Positions 1-7,960 are shown, numbered from the stretch's first letter. The stretch: DNA of 9,436 nt from an uncultured Ruminococcus sp. (GCA_902791785.1 CADAXH010000046.1:1-9436), one strand, 5' to 3'. Made by a program: numbers and translations. Notes: generated by a model not told the origin, from the letters alone.

Positions 1-55
1 CAGAAAATCTGTTATACAACTGTTATCAGACCTGAAAGGCGGGGCGAATGACTAA
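1..55 (+). CDS. C-terminal end of an upstream gene, possibly dephospho-CoA kinase (partial)
   Basis: The window opens inside a reading frame (codons from base 2) that ends at TAA 53-55 with the tail RKSVIQLLSDLKGGAND. This is a charged amphipathic helix of the kind that closes many small enzymes. It overlaps the ATG of the next gene by 8 bases, as is common in tightly packed operons. Clostridial genomes often carry coaE directly before a membrane-anchored lytic transglycosylase, and the tail would fit the last helix of CoaE. That identity is an inference from gene order and too little sequence. Another frame also stays open to TGA 49-51 but its translation looks less protein-like. Confidence 0.4.
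   Translation, partial: RKSVIQLLSDLKGGAND
35..39 (+). promoter_or_regulatory. Ribosome binding site of the tandem SLT gene
   Basis: AAAGG lies 8 bases before ATG 48, inside the end of the upstream reading frame. It supports ATG 48 as the start and suggests translational coupling with the upstream gene. Confidence 0.6.
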
Positions 56-1154
56 AAATAAGAACAAACTCCTCTGGATTATATTGATTGTTCTGGTTGC
101 TCTTATTATTGCACTTGCTGTGGTTGTCTGTCTGTATTTCATTAAAAACAGACAGAACAACAGCGGTCTTTACAGGAAAGACGAATGTATCGTCAGGTAT
201 GAGGATATAATCAGAAAGTGTTCAATAAAATACAAAGTTGACGAGAAACTCATTTATGCCCTCATAATGACGGAGAGCAGCTTTAACAAAGATGCTGTAT
301 CAAAAGCGGGTGCAATAGGTTTAATGCAGATGATGCCTTCAACTTATGAGGATATAAAGGGAAAGCTAGGCTTTACAGAATCTGCAGATGAGGCGTTGAA
401 AAATCCCGAAATAAATATTGAGTGCGGCGTGTATTATTTTGCCACATACTGCTCCGGACTCGGAAAAATAAATGCGCCTCTGGCAGCTTACAACGCTGGA
501 CCGGGAAGAGTCAGGTCCTGGATGAATCAGGCAGGCAGCACTGAAGACATTGCCCTTGACGAAATACAGTCACAGTCTGTAAGAACATATGTTGAAAGAG
601 TGAAAAGATACTACAGCAGTTACATATACCACTATGGCGAATCCACTGATTACAACAATGTTCTTCTTGACAGGGAAAAAGCGCTTGAATACGCAAAAGA
701 GTACGGGCGCAAATACAAGGTGGACTACAATCTCATTATGGCAATTATCGAAACTGAGAGCAGTTTCTATTGCTACAGGACTTCAAAGACCGGAGCTATA
801 GGAATGATGCAGATAATGCCTGAGACGTATTATGTGGATATAGCGCAGAATCTTGGACTTGAAGACAGTTCAGATGAACTGTTTGAGCCGGAATTCAACA
901 TAATGTGCGGCTCATATCTCATTCACTGGCTTGACTACAGACTTGACGGGATAAATGAAATAGCCATTTCTTATCACGTCGGAGTGAACCAGACGAGAGC
1001 ATGGCTTAATAACCCTGATTATTCCGAGAACGGAAGACTCATAGTTGAAAAGCTTCCTCAGGAGGCTCAGGACTATCTGTTTAAAGCGATGGGATATTAC
1101 AGAAGGTCCATAAGACTCGACGGCGAAGACCGGGGATATAAATTTGATCAATAA
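48..1154 (+). CDS. Membrane-anchored lytic transglycosylase with two SLT domains
   Basis: A 368-residue protein predicted to cleave the glycan strands of peptidoglycan outside the membrane. Residues 8-32 form one hydrophobic segment after a lysine-rich start, so it is probably a membrane anchor with the enzyme outside. SLT domain 1 (about 50-195) has the catalytic Glu76 in TESSF, the GAIGLMQMMP motif (88-97) and AYNAGPG (147-153). SLT domain 2 (about 208-355) repeats the plan with Glu237 in TESSF and GAIGMMQIMP (249-258), but the third motif reads SYHVGVN (308-314). Most proteins of this family carry one SLT domain; the duplication is evident from the repeated motifs. The gene overlaps the upstream reading frame and sits about 17 bases before the aminopeptidase gene, probably in the same operon. 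The family call is secure; which domain is active is unknown. Confidence 0.93.
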   Translation: MTKNKNKLLWIILIVLVALIIALAVVVCLYFIKNRQNNSGLYRKDECIVRYEDIIRKCSIKYKVDEKLIYALIMTESSFNKDAVSKAGAIGLMQMMPSTYEDIKGKLGFTESADEALKNPEINIECGVYYFATYCSGLGKINAPLAAYNAGPGRVRSWMNQAGSTEDIALDEIQSQSVRTYVERVKRYYSSYIYHYGESTDYNNVLLDREKALEYAKEYGRKYKVDYNLIMAIIETESSFYCYRTSKTGAIGMMQIMPETYYVDIAQNLGLEDSSDELFEPEFNIMCGSYLIHWLDYRLDGINEIAISYHVGVNQTRAWLNNPDYSENGRLIVEKLPQEAQDYLFKAMGYYRRSIRLDGEDRGYKFDQ

Positions 1155-1158
1155 TTTT

Positions 1159-1163
1159 GGAGG
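1159..1163 (+). promoter_or_regulatory. Ribosome binding site deciding the M18 start
   Basis: GGAGG with 8 bases to ATG 1172. An in-frame TTG at 1157 would place this site inside the coding sequence, so ATG 1172 is the supported start. Confidence 0.85.
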
Positions 1164-1171
1164 AAATATAT

Positions 1172-2575
1172 ATGGCAAACGAAAAAAAGGCAGCAGATCA
1201 GCTTAAGGAGAAGCTGTTCTTCAAAAATCCGAACTGCTATGAAAAAATGAGCGAAGCGGATGTAAAGAAAGCATACGACTACTGCGAGGGATACAAGAGT
1301 TTCCTGGATTCCGGAAAGACCGAAAGGGAATTTGTAAAAGCAGCTGTTGAAATGCTGACAAATAAAGGTTTCAAGGAATTCGAATTTGGAACCAAAGTAA
1401 AGGCTGGCGACAAATTCTATTACAATAATCACAACAAGTCTCTTGCAGCATTTGTGATTGGAAAAGAAACATTGGACAAGGGACTGAATATTTCAGCTGC
1501 ACACATCGACTCGCCAAGAGTGGATTTCAAGCAGCATCCTGTATACGAGGCTGACGGAATGTGTTTCTTCAAGACACATTACTACGGCGGAATCAAGAAG
1601 TATCAGTGGACTACAATACCTCTTGCAATCCATGGAGTTGTCACAAAAGCAAATGGCGAGACTGTAACAATAAAACTCGGTGACGAAGAGAACGATCCCG
1701 TATTCTACATAAACGATCTTCTTATTCACCTCTCGGGAGATCAGATGAGAAAGAGCCTAGCTGACGGAATTACAGGTGAACAGCTGAATGTGCTTGTCGG
1801 TTCAAGGCCGTATCCGGATGTTCAGGCTGACGGAATCAAACTGAATGTCATGAACTATCTCTACGAAAAATACGGAATTACAGAAGCTGATCTCATGTCG
1901 GCTGAACTCTGTGCAGTTCCTGCATCAAAGGCTCGTGATATAGGCTTTGACAGATCCCTTATCGGCGCATATGGGCATGATGACAAGGTCTGTGCTTATC
2001 CTTCATTGACAGCTCTCGTTGAGAACTCAAAAGCTCCCGCTCATACCTGTATGGCAATTCTTGCCGACAAGGAAGAGATAGGAAGCGAAGGTAATACCGG
2101 AATGCAGTGCGAAGTATTCTTCGATATTATTTCAGATATCGCAAAAACACAGAAAGTTAATGACGCTGTTGTCAGAAGAAATGCTAAATGCCTTTCAGCT
2201 GACGTCAATGCATGTTTTGATCCGAACTTCCCGGAAACATGTGAAAGAAAGAACTCATGCTTTATGAACAAAGGTGTTGTAATCACAAAGTTCACAGGCT
2301 CAAGAGGCAAATCCGGTTCAAATGATGCAAGTGCTGAATTTATGGGCTATGTACGCAATCTTCTTGATGAAAACAAGGTCGTATGGCAGACATCAGAACT
2401 CGGCAAAGTTGACCAGGGCGGCGGTGGTACAGTTGCAAAATTCATTGCTAAAAAGAACGTAGAGACAATAGATCTTGGCGTTCCGGTCATTTCCATGCAT
2501 GCTCCTATTGAAGTTGTCGGAAAAACTGACGTTTATATGACACACAAGGCACTGGCTGCCTTCTTCAAGGCATAA
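1172..2575 (+). CDS. M18 family zinc aminopeptidase (aspartyl aminopeptidase type)
   Basis: A 467-residue cytoplasmic metallopeptidase of family M18, which removes N-terminal residues (in characterised members often Asp or Glu) from peptides using two metal ions. Visible family motifs: AAHIDSPRVDF with His111 and Asp113; GHDDK with Asp270 as a likely bridging metal ligand; ADKEEIGSEGNTG with the catalytic and metal-binding pair Glu301-Glu302; SADVNACFDPNF with Asp344; and SMHAPIEVV with the last metal-binding His443. Length matches the family. There is no signal peptide, in keeping with a cytoplasmic enzyme that recycles peptides. It lies between the SLT gene and the PrsW gene with short gaps, so co-transcription is likely. 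Family assignment is firm; the true substrate residue cannot be read from sequence. Confidence 0.95.
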   Translation: MANEKKAADQLKEKLFFKNPNCYEKMSEADVKKAYDYCEGYKSFLDSGKTEREFVKAAVEMLTNKGFKEFEFGTKVKAGDKFYYNNHNKSLAAFVIGKETLDKGLNISAAHIDSPRVDFKQHPVYEADGMCFFKTHYYGGIKKYQWTTIPLAIHGVVTKANGETVTIKLGDEENDPVFYINDLLIHLSGDQMRKSLADGITGEQLNVLVGSRPYPDVQADGIKLNVMNYLYEKYGITEADLMSAELCAVPASKARDIGFDRSLIGAYGHDDKVCAYPSLTALVENSKAPAHTCMAILADKEEIGSEGNTGMQCEVFFDIISDIAKTQKVNDAVVRRNAKCLSADVNACFDPNFPETCERKNSCFMNKGVVITKFTGSRGKSGSNDASAEFMGYVRNLLDENKVVWQTSELGKVDQGGGGTVAKFIAKKNVETIDLGVPVISMHAPIEVVGKTDVYMTHKALAAFFKA

Positions 2576-2587
2576 AGGACCGCATAG

Positions 2588-3334
2588 ATGTTTTATTTCA
2601 TAATCTCGACCCTGATAGACTATGATTTCCTGCTCGTTCTGGCTGCGGTTATACCGGCAATCATTCTCATGATTGTTGTATACAAAGCGGACAAACTCGA
2701 AAAAGAAAAGCCTTCAATGCTTCTGAAGATGGTTTTGTTCGGCATCCTGTCGACGAATCTTGCTCTGCTTCTTGAGAGGGGCGGAGAAGCCTTGCTGGAT
2801 AACTTTGTATCACCGGAAGACAAGCTTTACAATGTACTGCTGTACTTCCTTGTTGTTGGTCTGTTTGAAGAAATGTCAAAATATCTTCTTCTGCATCTTG
2901 GAAGCTGGAAAAACAAGGAATTCAACTGTCAGTTTGACGGAGTGGTTTACTCAGTGTTCGTTTCACTGGGTTTCGCTCTCTGGGAAAACATCAGCTATGT
3001 TCTTCATTACGGCTTCTCAACAGCTATTGTAAGAGCCTTGACCGCCGTTCCGGGGCACGCGTGCTTTGGGGTGTTTATGGGAATCTTCTACGGATTGGCG
3101 CGTGGATATAAGGCAAAAGGAAACAAGGCTGCAAAGAATTTCTGCAAGCTTCTTGCCTTGCTCATTCCGGCAGCCATTCACGGGGCATATGACTATGTTG
3201 CCTCTGTTGAGTCTCAGTATGGTGACTTTGTGTTTATAGGTTTCGTTCTTGTATTATTTGTTATCTCAATTATCTTAGTCATAAGAATGGCTAAGAAGGA
3301 CAAATACTATCCCGCAGAGGTAAAAGACGAGTAA
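2588..3334 (+). CDS. PrsW family intramembrane metalloprotease
   Basis: A 248-residue polytopic membrane protein with roughly seven hydrophobic segments (about 12-34, 44-62, 83-103, 119-140, 148-171, 186-206 and 212-234). It carries the PrsW hallmarks inside or next to membrane segments: FEEMSK (93-98), FDGVVYS followed by FALWENISY (116-137), GH at 156-157 and HGAYD (198-202). These Glu, His and Asp residues are the proposed active site. In Bacillus subtilis PrsW starts proteolysis of the anti-sigma factor RsiW; here no sigma/anti-sigma pair is in the window, so the substrate is unknown. AAAGGA (2574-2579), overlapping the aminopeptidase stop codon, gives the ribosome binding site 8 bases before ATG 2588. 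It is the last gene of the operon and is followed immediately by a terminator. Confidence 0.9.
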   Translation: MFYFIISTLIDYDFLLVLAAVIPAIILMIVVYKADKLEKEKPSMLLKMVLFGILSTNLALLLERGGEALLDNFVSPEDKLYNVLLYFLVVGLFEEMSKYLLLHLGSWKNKEFNCQFDGVVYSVFVSLGFALWENISYVLHYGFSTAIVRALTAVPGHACFGVFMGIFYGLARGYKAKGNKAAKNFCKLLALLIPAAIHGAYDYVASVESQYGDFVFIGFVLVLFVISIILVIRMAKKDKYYPAEVKDE

Positions 3335-3375
3335 AAAAATTGCACTTGGATTTGCGTCCAAGTGCATATTTTTTT
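3332..3375. terminator. Bidirectional Rho-independent terminator
   Basis: A perfect 10-bp stem (TGCACTTGGA 3341-3350, loop TTTGCG, TCCAAGTGCA 3357-3366) is flanked by an A tract on the left and a T tract on the right, so it works as a terminator read from either side. It sits between two converging genes, the PrsW gene (+) and the DUF4349 lipoprotein gene (-). Both stop codons lie in the flanking A/T tracts. Confidence 0.93.
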
Positions 3376-4261
3376 ACGACTGCTGTTCGGTTGTATTCTG
3401 TTCTTTTTCAGCTGCTTTTTTCTTTCTGTTCTTTTTTGTGCAGACTATGACTATTATTGCTACAATGCCCAGTACGGCAGCAAAAGGAAGAATATATATC
3501 AATACGTTCAAAAAGCCGTGAAGAACACTGACGAACGCCTTAAAAGAATCTTTGAATGTGTTTCCGATTTCATCCCAGAATGTTTCTTCTTTTACCACAT
3601 ATTCCTTAACTTCATGAACATTCAGATATACAAAAGAATATGAGATTGAGTTTTTGTAATACTCAATTTGTGAATTCAGATAATTGATCTGAGAAGTCAG
3701 GCTTGCAATTTTGTCTTCAATTTTTATGAGTGTTGCGTAATCTGCACCTTTTCTCAATGCTTCAAAGTTGCTCTTTTCATCAATGAGCGCATTCATTTGA
3801 GATTCAAGATCATAATACATCTTTGTTATGTCTTCTACAGTGGAAGTACTTCTTGTGACGCTGCCAAGCTTTCCTATTTCTTCTACAAACTGATCCACGC
3901 GCTCAGAATCAACTCTGAAAGTAAAAGATGCATATTTTTCAGAATATCTTGATGTTGACTGCTGAACAGAAGAATTGGAAACATATCCGTATCCTGTTAT
4001 GAGATGTTTCAGTTTCTCAAGGGTTTCATCGAATGATTTGGTATCCATATCTATATTGAATTTCTTTACCAGTTTTTGATTATATGCTATGGACTTATCT
4101 TCGTTTGAAATATCTGAGTATTCAGGGGTGCTGATGCTCTTTGAATACTCGGAATCAACATAGGATACGGCTTTTCCGGATGAATTTGAGCAAGAACAGA
4201 GAACTGATGCAACTATAGCAATGCTAAGAAGAATAATTGCAATTTTTTTGAGTTTTTTCAT
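3374..4261 (-). CDS. DUF4349 domain lipoprotein with C-terminal membrane segment
   Basis: A 295-residue predicted lipoprotein. The start at 4261 gives a typical signal: MKKLKK, a hydrophobic stretch to about residue 21, then LCSC with Cys24 as the likely lipid-modified residue. The longer frame from GTG 4324 would bury this signal and has no ribosome binding site. After a Ser-rich linker comes the DUF4349 region (about 60-275): a beta-rich part with ASFTFRVDSERVDQFVEEIG (111-130), a helical part likely forming a coiled coil (about 143-203), a further short strand and then a transmembrane segment (252-274) with a highly basic tail KKNRKKKAAEK on the inside. The protein would therefore be held at both ends of an extracellular domain. 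The function of DUF4349 is not known to me. The gene follows valS, separated by a terminator-like hairpin that contains its ribosome binding site. Confidence 0.87.
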   Translation of the reverse strand: MKKLKKIAIILLSIAIVASVLCSCSNSSGKAVSYVDSEYSKSISTPEYSDISNEDKSIAYNQKLVKKFNIDMDTKSFDETLEKLKHLITGYGYVSNSSVQQSTSRYSEKYASFTFRVDSERVDQFVEEIGKLGSVTRSTSTVEDITKMYYDLESQMNALIDEKSNFEALRKGADYATLIKIEDKIASLTSQINYLNSQIEYYKNSISYSFVYLNVHEVKEYVVKEETFWDEIGNTFKDSFKAFVSVLHGFLNVLIYILPFAAVLGIVAIIVIVCTKKNRKKKAAEKEQNTTEQQS

Positions 4262-4311
4262 AAAAAACACACCCTCCTCGTCTTTTATGTCAATTAGACG
4301 AAGGAGGGTGT
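4262..4311 (-). terminator. valS terminator-like hairpin that includes the next gene's ribosome binding site
   Basis: Read on the - strand, ACACCCTCC-T-TCGTCT (4311-4296) pairs with AGACGAGGAGGGTGT (4283-4269): 15 base pairs with one bulged T (4302) and a 12-base loop. A G and six T residues (4267-4262) follow, the form of an intrinsic terminator. The 3' arm contains GAGGAGGG (4279-4272), the only good Shine-Dalgarno sequence for the lipoprotein gene, and the T run ends directly at its ATG (4261). It may end most valS transcripts, hide the lipoprotein start, or both. Confidence 0.75.
4272..4279 (-). promoter_or_regulatory. Ribosome binding site of the DUF4349 lipoprotein gene
   Basis: GAGGAGGG on the - strand, 10 bases before ATG 4261. 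It decides this start over GTG 4324 and is fully paired in the hairpin at 4269-4311. Confidence 0.85.
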
Positions 4312-4324
4312 TGTGAAATCTCAC

Positions 4325-6967
4325 TTATTTTCCGTATTTTGCCAGGGAAGCTATAACAATGTCAAGTTTTTCTTTGTATCCGACTCTCTTTGTTTTTTCT
4401 GCCTCTACAACAGCGGCAGGAGCTTTGGAAACAAATCCTTCATTTGACAATTTGTTGTCTATTCTTGCTATTTCTCCGAGCAGCTTTTCTTTTTCAGCTT
4501 CGAGTCTGGATATTTCTGCATCCATGTCAACCAGGTCTGAAAGCGGAATGAATATCTTTGCCTTGTCGGAAACTATGAGCACTGAATTCTCGTCATGCAT
4601 ATCGTCAGGATACTCAACTTCTGATGCACCTGCAAGCTTGACAAAGAAAGGTGAATTGCTGTCGTTGAAAGCATTCTTCTCATCTGATACGATGAAAACT
4701 TTAGCCTTTCTTGACGGAGCAACGTTCATTTCGGTACGTCTGTTTCTTATTGCCTTTATGGCAGAGATAATCAGTTCTGTCTGTTCTGCTTCTTTTGTAA
4801 ATACAAGGGAAGAGTCGAACTTTGGATAATCCGTAACAACTATGCTTTCACCTTTATGAGGAAGCTGCTGCCAGATTTTTTCGGTTATGAAAGGCATAAA
4901 AGGATGCATAAGCTCCATGGCGCCTCTCAGAACAAAAGACAAAACTCTGCAAGTATTAGTGTTTCCTTCAGCATCTTCTTTGTCAAACAGTCTCGGCTTT
5001 GCAAGTTCGAGATACCAGTCGCAGAGAGTGCCCCAGAAAAAGTCATAGAGTTTAGCCAGTGCAATTCCAAGTTCGTACTTTTCAAGATTTTCGGTCACTT
5101 CGCTGACCAGTTCTTCGTATCTTGTCAGAATCCACTTGTCTTCTATCTTCAGTTTGTCTGACGACGGAAGATTTGTATCTGTAAGTTCATCGGGAATATT
5201 CATCAGGGCAAATCTTGCTGCGTTCCAGATCTTATTTGTGAAGTTTCTTGCGGCTTCAATCTTTTCATCGGAAAAACGCATGTCGTTGCCCGGTGAGTTT
5301 CCGGTCAGAAGAGCAAATCTCAAAGCATCTGCTCCGCATTTGTCAATTATCTCAAGAGGATCAATTCCGTTTCCGAGGGATTTAGACATCTTTCTGCCCT
5401 GGGCATCTCTTACAAGACCATGTATGATTACATGGCTGAAAGGTTTTTCTTTCATGCAGTACATGCCCATTGTTATCATTCTGGAAACCCAGAAGGTAAT
5501 TATGTCGTAACCTGTGATAAGAACTGATGTCGGATAATAGTATGCAAGGTCTTCCGTCTTGTTCGGCCAGCCCAGTGTTGAGAAAGGCCATAGTGCGGAA
5601 GAGAACCATGTATCGAGTACGTCTTCATCCTGATGCACATGTTTTGAATGGCACTTCGGGCATTCAGTAACTTCATTTTCAGATACTGTTATTTCGCCGC
5701 AGTCGTCGCAGTAGTATGCAGGAATCCTGTGTCCCCACCAGAGCTGACGTGAAACGCACCAGTCTCTCAGTCCCTTCATCCAGTTCATGTAAATTTTTGA
5801 GAATCTGTCCGGGATATAATCGATAGTTCCGTTTTCGACAACTTCAATAGCCTTTTCTGCCAGAGGTCCCATTTTAACGAACCATTGGCTTGAAGCGATT
5901 GGTTCGACAACAGTTCCGCATCTGCAGCAGTGACCTACTGCGTGAGTGCATTTTTCAATTTTTACGAGATATCCCTGTTCTTTAAGATCTTCAACAATCT
6001 GCTTTCTGGCTTCAAATCTGTCAAGACCTGCGTATTTGCCGCCTTCTTCGGTGATTATTCCTTTGTTGTTAATTACAATAATTGTATCAAGATTGTGTCT
6101 TGAGCCCACTTCGAAGTCGTTTGGGTCGTGAGCTGGTGTTATCTTGACCGCGCCTGTTCCGAAATCCTTTTCAACATATTCATCAGCAATAACAGGTATC
6201 TTTCTGCCCACTAGAGGCAGAACGAGAGTCTTCCCGACGAATTTTGTGTATCTTTCGTCTTCGGGATGAACTGCGACAGCAGTATCTCCCAGCATTGTCT
6301 CCGGTCTTGTTGTTGCAACCTCAATATATCCGCTTCCGTCTTCGAGAGGATATCTGATGTGCCAGAATGCTCCTTCTGTATCCTCGTGTTCAACTTCTGC
6401 ATCGGAAAGAGCAGTTTCACACCTTGGACAAATATTGCTTATTCTGAATCCCCTGTACATAAGCCCGTCATTGTACAGGCTGACAAATACCTTTTTAACA
6501 GCGGCTGAGAGATTCTCGTCCATTGTGAATCTTTCTCTGGACCAGTCGCATGATGCGCCCATTGCCTTAATTTGGGAAATGATTCTGTTTCCGTATTTTT
6601 TCTTCCATTCCCATACCATGTCCGTGAATTTTTCACGGCCAAGATCGTATCTGCTCAATCCCTGTTCTTTGCGGAGCGTTTCCTCAACCTTAATCTGGGT
6701 CGCAATACCTGCATGGTCTGTGCCGGGTACCCAAAGGGTATTGTATCCCTGCATTCTCTTGAATCTGACGATTGTGTCCTGCAGTGTTTCGTCAAGTGCA
6801 TGTCCCATGTGGAGTTGTCCCGTGACATTCGGTGGCGGGATTACGATTGTAAAATGCTCTTTGTTTTTGTCAGGGGATGGAGTGAAATAATTCTTGTCAC
6901 ACCACTCCTGGTATAAAGGCTGTTCGATTTCTTTCGGGTTGTAAGTTTTTGATAATTCTCTTGGCAT
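4325..6967 (-). CDS. valS: Valyl-tRNA synthetase
   Basis: An 880-residue class Ia aminoacyl-tRNA synthetase that charges tRNA-Val with valine in the cytoplasm. The signature PPPNVTGQLHMGHAL near residues 44-58 holds the HIGH-type motif (HMGH 53-56), and KMSKS is at 526-530. Between them lies the CP1 editing domain with ATTRPETMLGDTAVAVHPED (218-237) and GTGAVKITPAHDPNDFEVG (270-288), which removes mischarged threonine. Cysteine groups at 180-183, 347-350, 420-423 and 436-439 suggest zinc knuckles. DTWFSSALWPFSTLGWP (452-468) is typical of ValS. The anticodon-binding domain follows, and the C-terminal coiled coil (about 813-878) is the tRNA-binding arm special to ValS. Start ATG 6967 has AAGGA (6978-6974), which overlaps the stop of the upstream lipid kinase gene. 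No T-box leader is visible. The identification is secure. Confidence 0.98.
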   Translation of the reverse strand: MPRELSKTYNPKEIEQPLYQEWCDKNYFTPSPDKNKEHFTIVIPPPNVTGQLHMGHALDETLQDTIVRFKRMQGYNTLWVPGTDHAGIATQIKVEETLRKEQGLSRYDLGREKFTDMVWEWKKKYGNRIISQIKAMGASCDWSRERFTMDENLSAAVKKVFVSLYNDGLMYRGFRISNICPRCETALSDAEVEHEDTEGAFWHIRYPLEDGSGYIEVATTRPETMLGDTAVAVHPEDERYTKFVGKTLVLPLVGRKIPVIADEYVEKDFGTGAVKITPAHDPNDFEVGSRHNLDTIIVINNKGIITEEGGKYAGLDRFEARKQIVEDLKEQGYLVKIEKCTHAVGHCCRCGTVVEPIASSQWFVKMGPLAEKAIEVVENGTIDYIPDRFSKIYMNWMKGLRDWCVSRQLWWGHRIPAYYCDDCGEITVSENEVTECPKCHSKHVHQDEDVLDTWFSSALWPFSTLGWPNKTEDLAYYYPTSVLITGYDIITFWVSRMITMGMYCMKEKPFSHVIIHGLVRDAQGRKMSKSLGNGIDPLEIIDKCGADALRFALLTGNSPGNDMRFSDEKIEAARNFTNKIWNAARFALMNIPDELTDTNLPSSDKLKIEDKWILTRYEELVSEVTENLEKYELGIALAKLYDFFWGTLCDWYLELAKPRLFDKEDAEGNTNTCRVLSFVLRGAMELMHPFMPFITEKIWQQLPHKGESIVVTDYPKFDSSLVFTKEAEQTELIISAIKAIRNRRTEMNVAPSRKAKVFIVSDEKNAFNDSNSPFFVKLAGASEVEYPDDMHDENSVLIVSDKAKIFIPLSDLVDMDAEISRLEAEKEKLLGEIARIDNKLSNEGFVSKAPAAVVEAEKTKRVGYKEKLDIVIASLAKYGK

Positions 6968-6976
6968 AACTTTTCC

Positions 6977-7924
6977 TTATATCTTTAGATTTGTAGTTTT
7001 TGGTTCAATGGGTTCACATCCTTCAGGCACTATCAGGTTGACTGCGGAAGGAACTATTTCTATTGTAATTTTGTCTGTCTGAACAAATTCTCCGTCGAGA
7101 CAAACTTTAATGACTTCACCGGGTTCCAGTGTTATTTTTTTGCATTTGTAGTAATGGATGAATTCAAAAGGAGGGTTAACTGATAAATGCTCGCCTTTTT
7201 TATACTTGCCTACAATCTTGATGAATTTGAATCTTGAAATCTTGTCAACTGCACAAACATCTATCAATCCGTCGTCAATTCTGCTGAGAGGCAGAGCTCT
7301 GAATCCACCGCCGTAAAAACCGCCGTTGCCCATCGCACACAGTAAAAGGTTTGAACTGAATGTGATGTCATCGTCAATTGTTACTTTATAATCGTGTCCG
7401 TAAGCTTTGAACAACGCAGACACAATCCCTGCAACATATCCGAATTTGGTCGGAAGAATGGAGTCTCTCATCGAATTCATTTTGAATGCTACAGAGGCGT
7501 CAAATCCTATATTGAAAACGTTGACGGCATATGTAGAACCCATTCTCAGTACGTCAATTTTCTTTACGGTTCCGTTAAGCTGTTTTTCCAGGTCGCTGAA
7601 GTTTTCATGGTTTGTAAACATTTTAATGAAATCGTTACCTGATCCCGCAGGGAAAGGGGACACCTGAATATTGTCGTACCCTATGCTCCCTGTGACGACT
7701 TCATTAAAAGTTCCGTCTCCGCCGCATGCGTATATTCTGGTTTCTTTGTCTTTATTGTTCTCGCAGTATTCTTTAACAAACCTGATGGCATCTTTAGGAC
7801 CTTTGGTAAGGTAAACCTCATATTCAAGGTTGTCATTTTTGCATGTTTCATCAATTTTATTTACTAGATCATTCTTGTTCTTTGTTCCACCGGCAATCGG
7901 GTTTATAACGAAAAGGTAACGCAA
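6977..7924 (-). CDS. Diacylglycerol/lipid kinase family protein (DagK/YegS type)
   Basis: A 315-residue soluble or membrane-associated kinase that likely phosphorylates diacylglycerol or a related lipid with ATP, feeding phosphatidate back to phospholipid synthesis. N-terminal motif VINPIAGG (6-13) begins the catalytic domain; ACGGDGTFNEVV (66-77) holds the GGDGT nucleotide-binding motif; FPAGSGNDF (91-99) follows. The C-terminal beta-sandwich has GNGGFYGGGF (199-208), DDGLIDV (217-223) and LDGE (277-280), the usual family residues. The start is TTG 7924: AAGGAGA lies 7 bases before it, and family members begin almost directly with this strand (RYLFVINP). It is the first gene of a - strand operon with valS 9 bases downstream and has its own promoter at 7961-7989. 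The exact lipid substrate is not determined by sequence. Confidence 0.92.
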   Translation of the reverse strand: MRYLFVINPIAGGTKNKNDLVNKIDETCKNDNLEYEVYLTKGPKDAIRFVKEYCENNKDKETRIYACGGDGTFNEVVTGSIGYDNIQVSPFPAGSGNDFIKMFTNHENFSDLEKQLNGTVKKIDVLRMGSTYAVNVFNIGFDASVAFKMNSMRDSILPTKFGYVAGIVSALFKAYGHDYKVTIDDDITFSSNLLLCAMGNGGFYGGGFRALPLSRIDDGLIDVCAVDKISRFKFIKIVGKYKKGEHLSVNPPFEFIHYYKCKKITLEPGEVIKVCLDGEFVQTDKITIEIVPSAVNLIVPEGCEPIEPKTTNLKI

Positions 7925-7931
7925 ATTATAA

Positions 7932-7938
7932 TCTCCTT
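7932..7938 (-). promoter_or_regulatory. Ribosome binding site supporting the TTG start of the lipid kinase
   Basis: AAGGAGA on the - strand, 7 bases before TTG 7924. No nearby ATG fits the conserved N-terminal strand, so the rare start codon is supported. Confidence 0.85.
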
Positions 7939-7960
7939 TTTAATTAAAATCAACAGGGTT

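Noticed and set aside
1157..1171. In-frame TTG start for the M18 aminopeptidase, five codons upstream
   Set aside because: It overlaps the Shine-Dalgarno sequence GGAGG (1159-1163), which is well placed for ATG 1172.
3362..3643. Open frame of 93 codons on the + strand
   Set aside because: It lies antisense to the DUF4349 gene and starts in the terminator; no ribosome binding site or family resemblance.
4265..4293. TTGACA in the hairpin loop (- strand 4293-4288) as a -35 box for the lipoprotein gene
   Set aside because: Seventeen bases downstream the sequence is GTGTTT, which is not a -10 box, and transcription would start inside the coding region.
4262..4324. GTG 4324 as the start of the DUF4349 protein
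   Set aside because: It has no ribosome binding site, reads through the hairpin and would put 21 extra residues before a clear lipoprotein signal peptide.
4359..6916. Several long + strand frames opposite valS
   Set aside because: All are antisense shadows of a well-conserved synthetase gene and show low-complexity Ser-rich translations.
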